Of a DNA stretch of 64,000 bases, positions 1 to 12,746 are shown one piece after another. The position numbers and the translations under genes were made by a program. The notes beneath the pieces are model-generated. The model worked only from the letters and a program-made list of their open reading frames with translations. It was not told the DNA's origin and ran no database searches. Location of the stretch: NCBI GenBank assembly GCA_963693085.1, contig OY856409.1:301265058-301329057 (forward strand), read 5' to 3'. The number at the start of each line of letters is the position of its first letter. Position 1 is the first letter of the stretch. This stretch comes from Alisma plantago-aquatica (Eukaryota > Streptophyta > Magnoliopsida > Alismatales > Alismataceae).

Positions 1-2720
1 AGTTCAAATGTTATCATACTCCAAGTTGGTAACATCAATGGTTAATTTCACCATACAAAGTGTTAATTTGAAAGATTGAACACAATGACACATTTTAACA
101 TATCATCAACTTGAAATAGATATTGACCCTACTCGATATGATATTATTGCACCCTATTATAATCCAAGTGATAGAGCTCGCACTTGCATTTCCATTGTCA
201 TAAAATTTCCTCAAACAAAGCTTTGGTGCCCAAGTTATGTAGTTTTAAAGTTGCCCTATTTTGAATGTTTATTTTACTCTCTTATCCTTGTTTAGGCTCT
301 TGGGTCGATCCATGCAAGGGCTAAGCCAACATGCAGCCCAGACACCTGACTACCTTTGTTCTTTCTTCTTTGGGAAGACTTATAGGGAACAAGAGGGAGT
401 TCCGCCTCACTGTATTGTATAGATCTTGCAATGAATAGCCCTAAGATCCACCCTACGATGGAAAAACACCACAAAACCTAGATTTCTAGTCTCTTATAAA
501 TCCCTCCCATCTAAACCTAGCTCCCCCTTTTTATTTGTTTTCTTCTTTACATATTCCCAGCCACCAGGATGGTTTGAAACCATCGTCTGCCATGTTCTGT
601 TCTCTGTCGTCTACCAATATCTTCCCCATCTCAATTTTGATAATGGTTGTGATAGTGGGGTCATCGTTTTTCCCCAAGGAGACCAGCAACACCACCCCTA
701 CATCTAGGAAACTTTTGATCTTCTCCACCCATGCCTTCCTCTCCCCCTCTCTTCCGTATCATCATGTCTGGCTGGGAGGAGACCAGTGGCAACCAATAGG
801 AGCCGCTAACAACTAGAAGGGGTATGACAAGCAGCGAAGGTCAGGGGGGATACTGAGGGAATCTTCCACCCTTGCCGCTCACACCACCAAGTCACCTCCC
901 TATGGCTGTGGCTGCAGCAGGTGCATCGTCGGCGGGTAGTGAGGGCAGATGTGCTCTGTTCGTCACCTGTTCTGTATAGGGACCGCGAGAGAGAATCAGT
1001 GCTGGTGTGTCCCCGTGTGTGGAGGAAAGCCAAGTCCAGGAGGGCCCAAGCCACACAGGCCAAGGTTGTTCAGGCATGAGGCCAAGTGAGCTGCCTCCAA
1101 GGCCCAATCCAAATCACAAGGTGAATGAATGACATCCTAGTTCTTCTTAAGTTTCAATACATGTGGTATAATGATGATAACTTTACTTTCCTTTGGCCAA
1201 ATCTCACATATAATATATGAAAATTCATCTACTCAACAAGATCTACAATTTGGGATTGGTCCTAGAGTCTAATTATAATGTTTGTTTTCCTGATTACCTA
1301 AAAATGATAGGTTTAGTCATGTTGAGTACATTCAATGCATCTGTGATAAAACTTGAACCTTTAATGACCATCTATCAACCTAGTCATGAAATAAAAATCC
1401 TTAATACATCTTTGATCTATAGGAGGGTCCTTATCACCCCTATTGCTTAAGAATTACTCCCTTTTGCACTATGTGACATGTCCTTGGACTTTAATGTATG
1501 ATCTTGATCAAAGTTTCTATGTTTCTTGAATATGATTCATGTATCTATATCTTGCTGATCTAATCTTACGTATTGTCTGAAATCTCATGTCTTGATGATC
1601 TGAGACCCTTCTTGCTCTATTGTGAGTCTTTTGACCCTAGAAAGCATACAAATGCCTTAAACCTAGATATGATCATAGAAAGTGCATGGAATATCATAAT
1701 GGCCTCACAATTGAACCACACCTCCTTGATGACCTCTAGATCACTAAAAGATCATATGATGTACCAATAATCAATGTGTAACCTAACTTGTCCAAAACCC
1801 TTAAAATGAAGATATTTAGGGTTAATGATGAGAATCTAATGCATGAATACAATCTTGTTCTTAATCAGGTTTAGCATGTGACTAGATGATGAAGGATAAG
1901 TTAGGTTATGAATCTTTGAATCAGGTATGGGCCTTATCTAGTTATATGAATATCACTTTCTTGCTTGAAAATACATATATTGTATGCTTGTTTGTTTACT
2001 TGATCAAATATTTCCATGTAGTATTGCTATGTCTTACTTGATGTTTGCCTCGTCAGTTTTATAACTTGAACACATATATAGATAGAAATCCATTATAATA
2101 TTGTTGATAAAGGGTTAGCTCTTGGATATGGCCTTGAGGTCCCTCTCGTATAAAATGGTTAGCTAATCTTGAGCACCCTTATAGACCCTTCCGATGGAAA
2201 GATGGTCAAAGGACTTAAACATGCTTGATATTGTTGGTATAATGGAGTGAAATGGCATAAAATATGGTTTTGCATTTGTTAAACAATTAACATGTTTATT
2301 CTTGTTCGTTTAGTCTTGAAATCTTTTCGAATTATGCAAAGCTTATACATATATGTATCTTTCTATCCCATACTCAACACCTCGTGTGTTGACTCGTTTC
2401 TCATATTTTGTTTTTAGGTTCAGAGATGGATAGAAGGTTTATGGGCTTGGTGAGCTATGCTAGGTGTACTTGTTGTAAGATCTAGATTTTAGTGCACATG
2501 AATGACTTGTACCTTGACTCTGGAAATATGTAACTGAATTCATGAATATAATGCATTTTGTATAATTCATACTGGTTGAATGCTGAGACTGTGTTGGTGC
2601 CTTTATCTTGTTATTTTTTCATGTGTGCTAAGCTTTACGCTTTCGCATGTTGCCTTTAGTATGCGTTTGGTTCATGGGATTGGGATTCTAGTTCTGTGAT
2701 AGCGATCCTGGTTTAGTTTC
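1..2720. other. Unassigned sequence with a GC-rich island
   Basis: No protein family is recognisable and this stretch does not resemble the family A or C LTRs in the rest of the window. Roughly 535-1110 is clearly richer in G+C than its surroundings. A TATA-like TTATAAAT lies near 495, just upstream of that island, so an LTR or other transposon promoter is possible. The part near 2400-2600 looks like ordinary noncoding retrotransposon sequence. Open frames here are short, overlap on both strands and show no motif. It could be part of another, unrelated LTR element whose ends lie outside the window. Confidence 0.5.
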
Positions 2721-2730
2721 ATCAGGAAGT

Positions 2731-2813
2731 CCACTGAGCAACCTGGTGTATTTGGGGAGTCCACTGAGCACCCTCATTTAGTTTGGGGAGTCCACTGAGC
2801 ACCCTCATTTAAT
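2731..2813. repeat. Short tandem repeat, three units of about 30-36 bp
   Basis: Three successive units share the core AGTCCACTGAGCA(A/C)CCT, separated by GTATTTGGGG- or CATTTAGTTTGGGG-like spacers. The array ends at the point where family-A LTR homology begins (about 2820), so it marks the boundary between the unassigned left flank and the LTR. Confidence 0.8.
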
Positions 2814-4011
2814 GAGTACATATTCAAAAATATGTAAACCAAGTAAAACTCGTTTCACCATTCAAAAAATCCTGACACTGAATGGATCTATGGTCTGGGA
2901 AACTACATGATAACATTTAATCTTGCTTAATTAGGTGCATTACATTACCTTTCAAGTTACAAACAAGAATTACATCAGATGCTATAAAGAAAGACATAAT
3001 ATGTTTATCAAATACTCTCATGTTCTTTGGAACACATAGATCACTTATCATCATCATCCTTGGGTATTCAAACCCTTAGTTCATCACTGAGTACGATCAC
3101 CACTTAAAAAATTACCATTACCTCTAGGTCATCAGATCAAGGTATTAATTCACATAGTTCACATAGCTCATTGAATATGTATCATATAAACATCATAGCT
3201 CTTACTTAGCTATGCTCATTACCTTATGATACCTGCATTTTTAGAATTTCATGATAACAGAAATATCACATACATGTCATTACCATGTAATGCTAAAGAA
3301 CACATTATACCCATTGAATTAGGGTTAGGATTCCCTTTCATCAACTGATTAGGGCTTCAAGATTATATTACAAGAGATTAAGCCCTAATTCATGCTCCAT
3401 TCATCTTGGGAGTACCAACATATACATATTGCATAATTAACTTTCCAATCTTAGTTCCTCTCTCATCCTCACTAGGATGTTGGTTACTTAATTCACCTCT
3501 TAAGGTCTATTTGCACCCCATTATTTAATTGAATTAAATCCATTGTATCTCAATGTTGCATTAATCATACAACATACATCACTTAGACAAATCTATTGAA
3601 TTGGAGCATGCCTACCATATCAGGTATTATGGTATATAATGTTATCCTATCGTGATTGAAGATGCACATGTCATCATATCATGTATCCATATTAGTCATG
3701 TGGTAAAACCACATAATCATATCGGTTTTAGGGTGTATCCCCTAACACCATATCGTGTAATCATCTTGGGTTAGCTATTACCTAGTTCTTATCATATGAA
3801 TTCAACCCCATATCGTGTATGGGTTAAATTCTTGACCTCATAATGGGTATAAGGATATATTGGGTTCTTATATCGTACACAAGGGTGCACCGTATCGGGC
3901 ATAGAAATATACCTACTGCCATATCATGCACATGGTGTGCACCTTATCGGGCATAGAGTATGTTGCCTTATCATGTATCGTTTAAGTGGTATATAGATAA
4001 TACCATATCTG

Positions 4012-4128
4012 TTTCCCATCTTAGATTGCCATATTAGTTTCCCATCTTATATTTCCATATCAGTTTCCCATCTTGGATTGCCATATCAATTTCCCATCTT
4101 GGATTGCCATATCGGTTTACATGTTGGG
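4012..4128 (-). repeat. ~26-bp tandem repeat inside the LTR
   Basis: About four units with the core TTCCCATCTTGGATTGCCAT follow one another. They contain the CCATATC(G/A) word (CGATATGG on the LTR sense strand) that is scattered through every family-A LTR here. Confidence 0.75.
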
Positions 4129-4365
4129 TATCATATCAGGTTACCTATGTTAGATAAACCCTTAAGCTTGTAACCTTTCTATACTTTCAAGGATCAATTC
4201 TATCATTGTAGTTACATGACAAGCTAGATACCTAGTTGCTCTTCAACCCATCATAAGATATAAGGGGTATATCGAGTTTCAAAGACATATCATATTTCCG
4301 CTTCTTCATCTAGGGTTTTAATCTTCATATCGGTTAAGGGTACCATATCGTGTAAAAGATAAAAT

Positions 4366-4589
4366 ATTTTTTTTGATTTACGAGAGAACCGCCCCCATAG
4401 AAGCACCACAATCATGACCCCCCAGACAGCGTAAACTCTCAGGGCATGAGAGGGTGTGGTCCAGTCACCCCCCTCTCGCTCCCAATCAAATTCGTGCTAC
4501 TTTTCACAGAGCATCTTTGGCGTGATTCGAACCTGGGTCCTTCATCTAGACTTACCGAGCCGTAACCAGCCATGCTACTTTAGCCAGAC
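4366..4589 (-). mobile_element. tRNA-derived SINE with 14-bp target-site duplication
   Basis: A ~224-bp insertion in the LTR is flanked by perfect 14-bp direct repeats GTAAAAGATAAAAT at 4352-4365 and 4590-4603. On the minus strand it starts at 4589. It carries an RNA polymerase III B-box-like GGTTCGAATCA about 60 nt from its 5' end, with a tRNA-like stretch upstream where an A box would lie. It ends in an A-rich tail (TAAATC followed by eight A), seen as a T run at the left edge on the plus strand. This combination is diagnostic of a plant SINE mobilised by a LINE. Its base composition is richer in G+C than the host LTR. The family name cannot be assigned without a database comparison. Confidence 0.9.
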
Positions 4590-6183
4590 GTAAAAGATAA
4601 AATCTTAACCTTGTATCATGTATAAGGTGCTAGTAGGTACCTTCCATATCATTCATAGGACATGCCTCATATCGTGTATGAGGTGTCACCCACTTCTATA
4701 TTGGGTTAACCACCATCTTGGGTTCCATATCGGTTTTTAAGGTACTTCAACCCCATATCGGGTTGTACCATGATGATGTCATCATCATCAACCTCAAGAC
4801 CTTTGTATTTCTATTATAAACCATGGACAACAGTCCTAAAAACTTATTGGAACTCAAAGGAACATCAATTGATCAAAGGAATTCACAATTGAAAGTAAAT
4901 CTATAATTTCAACAATCTTGGAAAAGAATAATAACATGGTTGGGTTCAAGTTATATAGCCTGCCTCTAAAGCAACTTTCAAGCTTGAAGCTCCAACTCTT
5001 CACATTCTAAAGGTTGAATATGAGCTTCCCTAAGATCCAAGACTTGAGCTCCTTAGCTTGCATGATATCTTCCTTCCTTGTGGCCGATGTCACCTTGCTA
5101 GGTTGATATCCTCTACTTGGTCAATATCCCTTATCCTTGGCCGATACCAAGATCTTCTACTCAACTCTCCTCACTCATGCACGATACAAGAGTGGTATGC
5201 ATGATATGTAAGGGAAGGTTGATAACATGATTTCAAAAATTTCATAGGTGAAGGGAAATGTATTTATACTTGGGGTTTATGGAAAAGAGTGTAAGAGGTG
5301 TCATTACCTTAAGCTACTAAGTGCCACATAGCCATGCATGGATTAACATGTGTATTTGCATGCATCCTATCTTTATCTTTCCATGAAAAAATAAAAGCTC
5401 AAGGATAATGCAAAGGATAAGGGTCGTCCCTTTGGTTATCTTCTAGGGCAAGTTTTCTTCCACTCACTATATTATTATATTCAATACCATATTTCTCAAA
5501 GAAAAGTTAAAAACCGATGCATATGTCTTTCTTGAGTGCCTAGCCCATCATGGGCAAAGACAAGACTCAACAAACCGATAGGATACTTCCCTATATGATT
5601 CCTTGGCCAATAGGGACTCCTACTTGATCTCTACAACTTGATATGGTTCATATAAAGCTTTCAACTATACCACTTCCTTTGATCTTTTCATCACTAAGAG
5701 TGCTATCACTCTAGGATGATTCAAACATAGTTTCACCTTATTTCTCTCTCCTCTTAATGATACTAGGAAGGAGTAGAGACAATCTAGAAGTGGTAATATA
5801 CACATCAACCCTATATTTTAGATAATTTACAATTTGTACCGTAATTGATGCACAAAGCACTTAGCATTATTTAAACAAGTTCTCACTTAGAATTTAGGCT
5901 TTCCACAAGCGACCACTTAGCATCATTCTCTCTCTTATGATGTTAAAACACTAGGGGTACATTCAACATGTGACATTTTGCAATATAACCCCTTATCATG
6001 GTTAAATTGCACTTTACACTCATATTATCATATAACACACATAGTTTGCAAATAAGCTCAATCTTGAAAATAAACTTCACAAAGAGTCTTAATTACTTTT
6101 TAAAAGATTAGAATAAGTTTGTAAGTAACTTACTTAAGCAAAACTTCTAGGGTTAAGCCATCACCCAGGTCAGGATTGTTACA

Positions 6184-6435
6184 TTTTGGCTTTTTTGCCT
6201 CGAGGTTTTATGTTACTTATGTATATGATATCCTCAGGATGAGATGGTACAATGGATGTACAATATGAACCATGATGTATATAAAGTTTTGGTTCTTTCT
6301 TTAAGAGTTTCCTGGCAATGGATCTCTTAGCAAAATGGTTTAATATTTAGTGCTTTTTGTTAATCCACTGCTTATGGTTATTCTGTGTAAGTACTGGTGG
6401 CGATTTGGCTGTCAGTTTGATGGTGGGTCATCACA
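6184..6435 (+). mobile_element. Family-A LTR 3'-end fragment
   Basis: About 250 bp match the last part of family-A LTRs, from TTTTGGC..GCCTCGAGG to the terminal GGTCATCACA at 6435. The rest of this LTR is missing, because a minus-strand LTR (start at 6183) abuts it. The same fragment, inverted, is at 34121-34369. Confidence 0.85.
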
Positions 6436-7755
6436 GGGCTTGTCCAAGCATAGAAAGAAAAGCAAGTTAAAGCATGCACTTGAACAACCCACAATGTAAT
6501 TCTAGAAAAGATCAAAGTAAGATAAAGTGTTGCAGAAAAGATACTAAATCACAATTTTGACCCTCAAGATGATGAAATTCACTCAAAAAGCATCATGGCT
6601 CATTGCGGGGCAATGAGTCTTGCTCATAAGGCCGTTTTTGCATTAAAAAACTAGTCTTGCATCAAAATCTGACACTGGAGCAAAATCTACATAAAATTTC
6701 AAGGATGCTCCAATTTCTACATACAATGTAGCTCTATATATCCTGCATCACAATGTTATGTAAGCAACACAAGATAGTAGATATGCAATTCAAGAAACAA
6801 GCTTGGGAAAGTATAAAATAAGATACAAGCATAGCATATAGTTGAATAACACTTGATGAAAAGATAAGCAATGTTAGAACTACATGTATATGAACTACTA
6901 GTAGATATTATCACAAGTTAGGACTAGTAGTAGGATCTAGATCATAGCAAGAGATGTACAAGATAAAGCAAGCTATGAGTAGATGCGGAGATATATCAAA
7001 ACAAATAGATATGCAATTTTACAAGCATCAAAGGATATAACTCACAATGAAATATGCATCATTACCAAAATATGATTACCACTAAGAACCTCAAGGTTGT
7101 ATCTAGATAATATATACAACTATATAGATGCAGCAAGTTAGAGCACAACAGAAGCATTTTAATACACAACTAGGATATCTAAAGAGATCATCATCAAAAC
7201 CTACAAAACAACCCAAAACAAGTCATTGCAAGATATATAAATACCACTAATGGGATACCAAATTATAGAAATGAGAAAGATAGAGTTGTAAGCAAGATAG
7301 GTAATTCAAAGCATGGCAATATGCATGCAAAGGTATCAAGTGAGTGCCAAAGAATAAGGCTATTGGTTGAGAAAATCTATTTGAAAGGGGAATTCTCATT
7401 CAATAAGCCAACTGTGTATTTTGTGCACAGTGCCATCAGTCGAGTTCTATGTTATGGCAATTCGGCTGACAACAGCTGTTGGCAACACCCATTGGTGCCT
7501 ACTAGTCGAGTTTCAAACAAGACAAACTCGACTGACAAAGCTGCTATAAAAAGCACATATATTTCATAAAAAACATATTTAGAGGCATGGTAAAAATATA
7601 AGCCATATCCAAACATGTGTAAGCAAGTTAGTAATGCACTATGAAAGCATTCAAAATAGTTTTTGAGCAAGAGTGTGAAGAGAATCACAAAATACCTTTT
7701 TTGACTCAAAAACCACATCCATAGTGCACACTAACTTGGCAAAACACACTATGAT
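6436..7755 (-). other. 1.3-kb unidentified segment between two converging LTR ends, copy 1
   Basis: This AT-rich segment is the reverse complement of 32812-34120 over its full length. In both places its ends coincide with LTR termini that point toward it. No protein motif is visible in any frame. Sequences such as GTCGAGTTTCAAACAAGACA and its low-complexity AT-rich flanks resemble noncoding parts of copia-type elements, but this is only an impression. It is most simply the remnant of the DNA into which two family-A elements inserted, later duplicated with them. Confidence 0.7.
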
Positions 7756-9162
7756 TGAGACGACCCACCATCAGACCGATAGATAAATTACCACCAGTAA
7801 TTATGCAGAATAATCATTAGCAATGGATTACCAAAAATCACTAAAAATTTAAAACCATTTTGCAAAGAGATCCATTTCCCGAAAACTCTTAAGAAACGAA
7901 CAAAAACTTTATATACATCATGGTTCACATTGTACATCCATTGTACCATCTCATCCCAAGGATATCATATACCAGTTGCTTTGCTCAAACATATACATGA
8001 GCAACATAAAACCTCGAGGCATAGAAGCTAAAATCTCAGATCATTTATAAAACCATCATGTACTAACTCCTAAGGACATGAGAGTATAGAGACAACACAT
8101 ATGACTTCTATCTACAAGATACGACAGATAGTACATTCAACTTGAGCTATTACTACTGTCCCTGCTATTGTTGTCCTTCCTCTACAGTACGATCTCTACC
8201 TCCTCATGCACATCCATCTAAAAATTGTGGAACCCATGGGGTGAGACAATTGTCCCAACGAGAGATATAACTCTCTGCCAATAATATTATTATCACTGAT
8301 GAACAGTATAAAACTATGTAGAGGATATTTTATGTAAATAAGCATGTTTAATCATTGTTTAATTGTAGTGCAAAGCAATAACATTGTTAAAATAGTTCAA
8401 CTATTCATAACATAGCTATATATCAACTATTTTCTTTATAAGGAATATGAAGAACATGAATAACATCTACCAACTAAGATGTATAGAAGTAGTGTAACAT
8501 CAACCAATGTTTCTGTATTCAATCCTTAAGCAGATATGCTACACGGCTGATTGCACATTTACAATCACACTTGTGCCCAGAGGAGATGAGGTATATCACT
8601 CATACTCTAACCGATCACCGCTTAGTCGAAATCGATACCATATAAGGTCAATGGAAGAGTCAGCTGCCATGACCTTACCCATCTTGGTTAGTACGAGACC
8701 ACTGGCAGTGACCACATGTCAAACTACAATTAGCTTGTCGGGGTATAGTGACATCTTCGCTATAGAGATACAACCGCAACATGCACTCTCTTCGAGGAGA
8801 TATCACATCAATCCCCAATACATTTTCATCAGGGCGATCACATGGAAACCTTGGCATTCATCAGGGAGATAACACATCAATCCCCCTCTGGATGTAAGGA
8901 TATGTTCGCCCTTCACCCCCACATATTCAAAAATATGCACTCCGAGTTAAACTCTTTTCATCATTCAGCAAATCCTAACACCAAATGGATCTATGGCCTG
9001 GGCACTACATGATAAGGTTTCATTTGATTAATTAAGTGTATTACAATATCTTTTAGCATGAATCAAGTTACAGGCATGGATTATAACATATGCTACAAAG
9101 AAAAGGTGTAATACATTTATCAAGTACTTTAATAATCTTTGGAACACAATGAATACATAACA
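7756..9162 (-). mobile_element. Displaced right half of the family-A 3' LTR that starts at 47747
   Basis: On the minus strand this continues the LTR that breaks off at 50492, and matches the second part of the LTR at 28675-32811 (from about 31400 onward) to the terminal GTCTCA. The two halves total about 4.15 kb, the same as the 4,137-bp LTR at 28675. The halves are separated by an inserted A element and by the 52.8-kb inversion. The dyad GACAATTGTC near the LTR end is preserved at about 8248-8257. Confidence 0.88.
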
Positions 9163-9167
9163 CTCGG
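9163..9167 (-). repeat. Target-site duplication, right copy (CCGAG on the minus strand)
   Basis: CTCGG here is the reverse complement of CCGAG at 50488-50492. It directly follows the LTR end of the displaced tail at 9168-9978. The pair identifies these two distant LTR ends as the outer termini of one integrated element. Confidence 0.9.
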
Positions 9168-9978
9168 TGTAATGACTGTCATCAAATCGATAGCCAAATC
9201 ATTACTAATTATGCAGAATCATCATAAACAGTGGATTAACAAAAATCACTAAAAATTAAAACCATTTTACAAAGAGATCCACCTCCAGGAAATTATTTTT
9301 GAAAGATTCAAAGCTCATACATATCATGATTCATATTGTACATACATTGTTTCATCTTATCTCGAGGACAATATATAATAGTTGCTCTATCAAAACACAT
9401 ACTGGAGCAACATAAAACCTCGAGGCTTACAAGACAAAATCTCAGATCGTTCATGAAACATTTACGAACCGACTCCAAGGACATGAGAGTACAGAGACGA
9501 CACATATGACTTCTATCTACGAGACACGACAGATAATTCACTCAACCTGAGGTGTTACTGTTGCCTCAACTGTTATTCCTCCTCTGTAGAAAGCTCTCCA
9601 CCACCTCGTGCACGTCCACCTAAAAATTTTGGATCCCACGGGGTGAGACAATTGTCCCAGCGAGAGATATAACTCTCCGCTGACCATATTATTATCACAT
9701 ATAAGCATTATAAAACTGAGCAGAGGTTCTTTTATATTAATAAGAAGGATTAATGATTGTATGAACATAACAAAGTAATCTCTTAAGGAAAATGATGCAT
9801 CTACCCATAGTAGAGTAATAAACCATATATCTAATTTACAAGGAATGTATAGAAACATAAATAACATCTATCAATCTAAGTTGTATAACTGAATTGTGCA
9901 TCAAACAATGTTTTCCGTATTTGATCCTTAAGCAAATATGCTACACGGCTGATCATATTTTACAATCACACTTTTGCC
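9168..9978 (-). mobile_element. Displaced 3' tail of the right LTR of the pol-less A element
   Basis: On the minus strand this runs from GGCAAAAGTGTGATTG to the terminal GACAGTCATTACA and matches 54755-55553, the tail of the left LTR. The right LTR breaks off at 62746. Adding this 811-bp piece to 58474-62746 gives about 5,084 bp, against 5,061 bp for the left LTR. About 5 bp (CTCAG in the intact LTR) were lost at the break. Confidence 0.93.
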
Positions 9979-12746
9979 AGGGTTTTAACAACAGTATCAA
10001 AGTACTCCATGATTGTATTAGTTATCAAGGACTATTCATACCCAATTACCGTCACTTTTTTATATTAAAGCTAGGTATAACAAGCTATACCTCATTAGGG
10101 TTACATATCAATACAATATGGTTATCATCCCTTCTATTCATATGAGTGAATAGGTAAGACTACCTTATTCAGGGTAACCCTCCATTTGTTTTATCATCAT
10201 TTGACCCATATCACCATACCACAATTGTACAATACTAAGATGGATTACTGGTATGAATTACTACAACTATCAGACACCTGAAATTAACATATTGCTTGCA
10301 CATGTACACTGAAATCATACGTAGAACTAATTTACATCCCTCATTATACCCTCAACAAATTACACTTCTAAAAACAAATTCACATATTACTAAAAGCCAT
10401 GGTTTTATCTTATATCTCTCCTCATTCACTACTACTTACTTTTTGCTACTTATCCTTCTCATTTTAATCATGTAGATTAAACATTCCTAAAATTGAAACA
10501 TACAAGGTACAAATAGATTATTCATCATTCTTGCTATCACTGCAAGAATTTATCTCATATCACACTTCACTCATATTGTATTTCTCCTTTTGTTCAAAAC
10601 ACACTTATTACATTTCAAATTTATATCTTACTCTTTACTCTGAATCATTCCCATATTATTTATCTACCTTTTAGATTAGTTATCTTTAAACCCTGGATTA
10701 CCATCAGTGCTAGTTTACTTCTCATAGTGCAAATCTCATGATCTTGATTTATAGAGATCCTAGTATTCAAGGTCAAATCACTATTGACATCCCTTGAACT
10801 ACTACAACTCTAAACATTCTAGGGTAAGGTCCTTATTAGAAGAATGACGTTATTGTGATTTGACTTTTCTCCCTTAATTTGAAATTCAAACTTTGGATCT
10901 CACGAGTTTTACTAAAGTCTTCCTTATCTATCAATTGAGTTTTCTTTCTCTTACTTGACCTATTCAGATAGATTACTTTCTCAATTAACCCCACTAGAGT
11001 TTCATCATCATATTGTGTGTCATTATTACATTCACTAGATGTCTCTACCATGGTGGTTATGCATCATATATGATTCATTTTCTTATCACTTCATTCCCAC
11101 ATTGCTCTCATTAAGGAAGATATGAAAGAGAAGATGATTTTGAGACTTAGAATTCTTATCTTCAAACATTCATTAATACATTTCTCATATGTAGTTTAAA
11201 TAAATTATCAACAAGGATACTTGACTAATTAGCACTTTCTTGAATCTCGCAACCTCTTTCTTTTATAATCTATATTACTCCATTATGTTTCAAAGCCTTC
11301 TTTACTTTCCATAATTCCCTTATCATATACTACTATTCCACATGTCATCTTTAACTTCTAGTTTTCTCTTATGATCATGTTGCTTCTTTTATGTGTGAAA
11401 CACAGTTTCTCTTTCAATCAAGTTTTTCCTTCCTGAATATAGTCTACCTTTGTATGACTTATTCATTTATTTGGCTACACTTTTGTTCTTCTTTTAGAAA
11501 CTAGTTTGTTGTTCTATAGAGACTTAGAATCCAAAGGTAGTATGGATGAATGTATTAAACTTATTAATAAAGGTATACATTCCATGCTCTCAATTATATC
11601 ATAACCCTCATTCCTTAATTAAGCTCATTATTTCCAACATTTCTCTTTGTTTCAACTAAGTTTCTTATCCTAGTTTTATGATTTACATGCTCATCTAGTT
11701 CTCTTCACTTAAACTCTTCTGAAGACTCTTCACTTATATGTACTTATTGTATACTTAGCTCTTTTCTTCTATTTTCTTTTGCTTTGGAGTACATAAAAAC
11801 ATTGTACTCAGTTATATATCCATTCCTCATGATTGATTCTTACTATCTTGGCCACTTACATACTTTTCTCATATCTTTTCCATATTTCATATTTAGAGTT
11901 CATATAATACTAATAATTAAACTTAATCTGAACCTTATGTCATCTTCATTTATTTCCAATTAAGGGTTTCTCATATAAGGCCCCAAAGTTGGATCTCAGA
12001 TATCAGTTCCAATTGATTCTTAGTTATCCCAGTCTTTCCCTTATACTTTAAAATCTTAGAGTATATACATTCATACTAGAATTTGGAACTAATCTATCCA
12101 AAATTTACTCTTGTTATGTTACTAATAGGAGTCATTAGATCCCAGTAATGCATCCTGCCAGCTGGACCAGGCCGAACCCACAATCCTGAACCCAAGAGCT
12201 ACTCAGGATTAGTCAACTCCTATTCATCTCAAATGTGTGGAAGAAAACTTATCCACTTAGGAAAGCTCATTCAAAGATCATTTCTATTCTACTTGATACA
12301 AAGAATGTAATCAATAAATGCTACAACGGCATAGTGTACAACAAATCTTAAAGACCCATATATATTTCAAAATACTGAATATCTAAATTCAAACATATAA
12401 GAGATTTTCTATTCATCTCCAATAAAACAACAATATGAAATGAAAGTTCTATCTCATTTTATATTTTTGCTCTTAATTCATGTTACTTATCTTGTTTCTA
12501 GCCCTAATATTTTTATGGTTCCTCTCTAGACCATCCTTCCACTATATACCTGGACAGGGTATACATGAAAGAATAGATAGAGTAGCTTGATAATGGTTGA
12601 CCCAAGTACTTAGATACTGGGCCAGGATATCCAAATACTCAAATCCCCAGAGCTAACATCATAACATCTCCTATCCGCTACACTTATGACTCTAACTTAC
12701 TAACTTAATGGTCCTTAACAACTCAGCCTAAGCTCTGATACCAAGT
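9979..12746 (-). mobile_element. Family-C interior, left part, cut by the inversion breakpoint
   Basis: This matches 16738-19580 closely, with small indels. Read on the minus strand it starts with a primer-binding site and runs 2.77 kb before ending abruptly at AAAACCCT (9979). The missing ~585 bp, ending in a polypurine tract, are found on the plus strand at 62747-63331. No gag, protease, reverse transcriptase or integrase motif is visible, so this is a non-autonomous element. Relative to the other copy it retains an extra 81 bp near 10340-10421, flanked by CTCATT repeats. Confidence 0.85.
12732..12743 (-). promoter_or_regulatory. Primer-binding site (initiator tRNA-Met), family C unit 1
   Basis: On the minus strand TGGTATCAGAGC, the complement of the plant initiator tRNA-Met 3' end, lies 3 nt after the LTR terminus TGTAACA. 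This fixes the LTR end and the direction of the element. Confidence 0.93.

Larger units (their letters stand above)
2820..6183 (-). mobile_element. Family-A LTR, 3'-truncated, minus strand
   Basis: Read on the minus strand this begins at 6183 with TGTAACAATCCTGACCTGGG, the family-A LTR start, and follows the LTR for about 3.1 kb of its own sequence. It is cut off at about 2820, before the LTR end. A SINE is inserted at 4366-4589. The LTR start abuts a plus-oriented family-A LTR end fragment (6184-6435), so it appears inserted into that older LTR, next to the sequence CCAAAA (minus reading). A plus-strand LTR at 34370-37790 sits at the equivalent place in the other copy of this composite, but has lost its first ~1.2 kb. 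Confidence 0.85.

Noticed and set aside
535..1107. Overlapping open frames on both strands in the GC-rich island
   Set aside because: All are under 100 residues, overlap on opposite strands and lack any recognisable motif; higher G+C alone lengthens open frames.
2655..2700. MITE end (GCGTTTGGTTCATGGGAT)
   Set aside because: The word resembles ends of some plant MITEs, but no inverted partner or target duplication was found nearby.
4500..4589. A tRNA gene
   Set aside because: Only a B-box-like word and a weak tRNA-like head are present, inside an element with an A-rich tail and target-site duplication; this is a SINE head.
8507..8872. A 121-residue open frame
   Set aside because: It lies within the inverted U5 part of a family-A LTR and has no counterpart kept open in the other LTR copies.
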